NCBI GenBank assembly: GCA_947253195.1
Contig: CAMXXM010000046.1
Location: 1-8,548 of the forward strand
DNA length: 8,548 nt
Reading direction: 5' to 3'
Source of the DNA: an uncultured Porphyromonas sp.
GTDB lineage: Bacteria; Bacteroidota; Bacteroidia; Bacteroidales; Porphyromonadaceae
Positions 7,515-8,548 of this stretch are shown here, piece after piece. A program made the translations under genes and the position numbers. Within the stretch, counting starts at the first letter, position 1, and the number at the start of each line of letters is the position of its first letter. The notes beneath the pieces are model-generated. The model had not been told where the DNA came from, made no database searches, and saw nothing but the letters and a program-made list of their open reading frames with translations.

Positions 7515-7522
7515 CAAACATA
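7515..7522 (-). promoter_or_regulatory. Candidate Bacteroidota-type -7 box for the leftward glycosyltransferase operon
   Basis: On the minus strand the sequence reads TATGTTTG, a perfect match to the TAnnTTTG -7 consensus of the Bacteroidota primary sigma factor. A transcript starting a few bases downstream, near 7510, would precede the ATG at 7502 by only about 8 nt, or the GTG at 7487 by about 23 nt. No clear -33 TTTG/TTG element is seen at the usual spacing, so this is a partial match in an AT-rich gap. Confidence 0.45.
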
Positions 7523-7543
7523 ATCAAATAATTGGATTAGCCT

Positions 7544-7551
7544 TATATTTG
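7544..7551 (+). promoter_or_regulatory. Candidate Bacteroidota-type -7 box for the rightward capsular glycosyltransferase gene
   Basis: TATATTTG matches the TAnnTTTG consensus and lies about 42 bases upstream of the ATG at 7594, giving a plausible leader of around 35-40 nt. A -33 TTG element at normal spacing is not obvious. Together with the box on the opposite strand it makes 7503-7593 a divergent promoter region. No ribosome binding site is obvious ahead of the ATG, which is common in this phylum. Confidence 0.4.
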
Positions 7552-7593
7552 TGGACGGCTACCTTACACACTGGTATAGCCTACTCATTTGGT

Positions 7594-8500
7594 ATGAATG
7601 TCATTAATCTATTCCGGCAGCTCAATCATCTCCGGCTTGCCACTCTTCAGCCGAGGAAGCACCGGCGAGTAGCTCAGCACTGGGACCGACTCATCGAGGA
7701 GTACTACAAGGGGAAAGGCCCGAGCTATAAGCTCACCCCTAAGCGTCCAAATCTGGTAGGACAGAAGATCATCTGGCAGTATTGGGCGCAAGGCGTGAAG
7801 GAGGAAAAGCTACCGGAGGTGGTCCGGCTCTGCTATACCTCCATTAACCGGCACCGGGGAGACTATCAGGTCATACGTCTTTCCGACCAGACGTACCGGG
7901 AGTACATCGACCTACCAGAGGTCATCAGTGTGGCCAGAGAGACCCATCCTGAGATGAGCGTTGCCTACTTCTCCGACATCCTTCGCCTTGCCCTCCTCTC
8001 AGTCTATGGGGGTGTTTGGCTCGATTCGACGATCTTTATGGCAGGACCCTTTGAGCCATCCTATGCAGATCTGGAGTTCTTTATGTTTCAGAGAGATCCT
8101 GCGGAGCCTCGGAAGTACTATTGGAGAAGTCATCTTCCCTTTTTCTTTGGCTGGGGCAAACACTTCCGAACCAACGTCCAAAACGCGATCATCATGGCCC
8201 GCCCTCACTCCGAGGTGATCCAGTCACTGATGGATATCCTGATCCGCTACTGGGAGACGAAAGAGGATACCAAAACGCCACCGGTCTACCTCTTTTTCCG
8301 TATCCTTTTTGACCAATTAGTACGTAGACAAGACACTCCCCTTCACAACCTAAATTGCCCGATCGTCAGCGACACCCGTCTCGAGATCCTCCAGCGGATG
8401 ATGAAAGGAGACTGGCCTCAACGGTATGAATCTCCCGAAGTGGTGCTTCAGCGGCATTCCCTCCAGAAGCTTGCCTACAATGTCCCCCACAATACCTTCC
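7594..8500 (+). CDS. Capsular polysaccharide synthesis type glycosyltransferase (Caps_synth-like), truncated at 3' end
   Basis: An open frame from the ATG at 7594 with 302 genuine codons before adapter sequence begins at 8501; the real stop is not in the window. The protein resembles the capsular polysaccharide synthesis / Gly_transf_sug-like glycosyltransferases. It has KIIWQYWAQG (58-67), where family members have an 'IW.YW.QG' strand, then FSDILRLALLSVYGGVWLDSTIF (126-148). The latter contains the S-D-x-x-R and YGGxWLD signatures that form the nucleotide-sugar and metal site; D144-S-T replaces a strict DxD, as is usual in this group. Later parts (FFGWGKHFRTNVQNAIIMARPHSEVIQ, about 184-210) also fit. 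It is divergent from the six leftward glycosyltransferase genes and probably belongs to the same surface glycan locus. Reading on through the adapter would append the false residues PVSYTHLRAHET and more. Family call fairly sure; sugar specificity unknown. Confidence 0.85.
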
Positions 8501-8548
8501 CTGTCTCTTATACACATCTCCGAGCCCACGAGACCGTTATTCTAATCT
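8501..8548 (+). other. Illumina Nextera adapter contamination (Tn5 mosaic end, read primer part, index)
   Basis: Bases 8501-8519 read CTGTCTCTTATACACATCT, the Tn5 mosaic end used in Nextera libraries. Bases 8520-8534 read CCGAGCCCACGAGAC, the i7-side adapter continuation. Bases 8535-8544 (CGTTATTCTA) occupy the index position and fit a 10-base i7 index, and 8545-8548 (ATCT) match the first bases of the following P7 segment. The order and spacing match adapter read-through exactly. This is library artefact, not genome, and genuine insert ends at about 8500. Confidence 0.98.

Noticed and set aside
8501..8519. A Tn5/IS50 mosaic-end-like sequence that could suggest a transposon insertion.
   Set aside because: It is followed immediately by Nextera adapter and index bases, not by IS50 or other transposon sequence, so it is a library artefact.

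Overview
The window looks like a bacterial chromosome fragment, most likely from a GC-rich member of the Bacteroidota. The clues are indirect: the only sizeable intergenic gap holds two divergent TAnnTTTG -7 boxes typical of that phylum, few genes have a well-placed Shine-Dalgarno, and genes are packed with ATGA start/stop overlaps. No rRNA or other marker gene fixes the taxon. The last 48 bases are not biological: they are Illumina Nextera adapter with an apparent 10-base index, so the window ends at an assembly or read-through artefact.

Layout. Bases 1-1911 (+ strand) hold a compact housekeeping run: the 3' end of recX (RecA regulator), a comF-type phosphoribosyltransferase gene and a complete xerD-type tyrosine recombinase gene. 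Each overlaps the next by 4-13 nt. After an 8-nt gap, bases 1920-7502 (- strand) hold six tightly coupled glycosyltransferase genes. In transcription order they are two paralogous GT4 enzymes, a GT2 enzyme, an unrelated DxD glycosyltransferase, and two more GT2 enzymes. Junctions are 4-nt overlaps or gaps of 1-2 nt, so this is almost certainly one operon read leftward from about 7510. A 91-nt AT-rich divergent promoter region (7503-7593) separates it from a + strand capsular-polysaccharide-synthesis type glycosyltransferase gene, which runs into the adapter at 8500 and is truncated.

How it works together. Seven glycosyltransferases side by side imply assembly of a surface glycan, such as capsule, O-antigen or another LPS/glycoconjugate. 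The window contains no flippase, polymerase, chain-length regulator, initiating transferase or nucleotide-sugar gene, so the type of glycan cannot be decided. The three GT2 and two GT4 genes look like products of duplication and divergence within the locus.

I found no convincing new biological system, RNA gene, CRISPR array or insertion sequence. The most useful observations are the adapter at the right end, which would give a false C-terminus to the last protein, the nested paralogue architecture, and the divergent promoter region.
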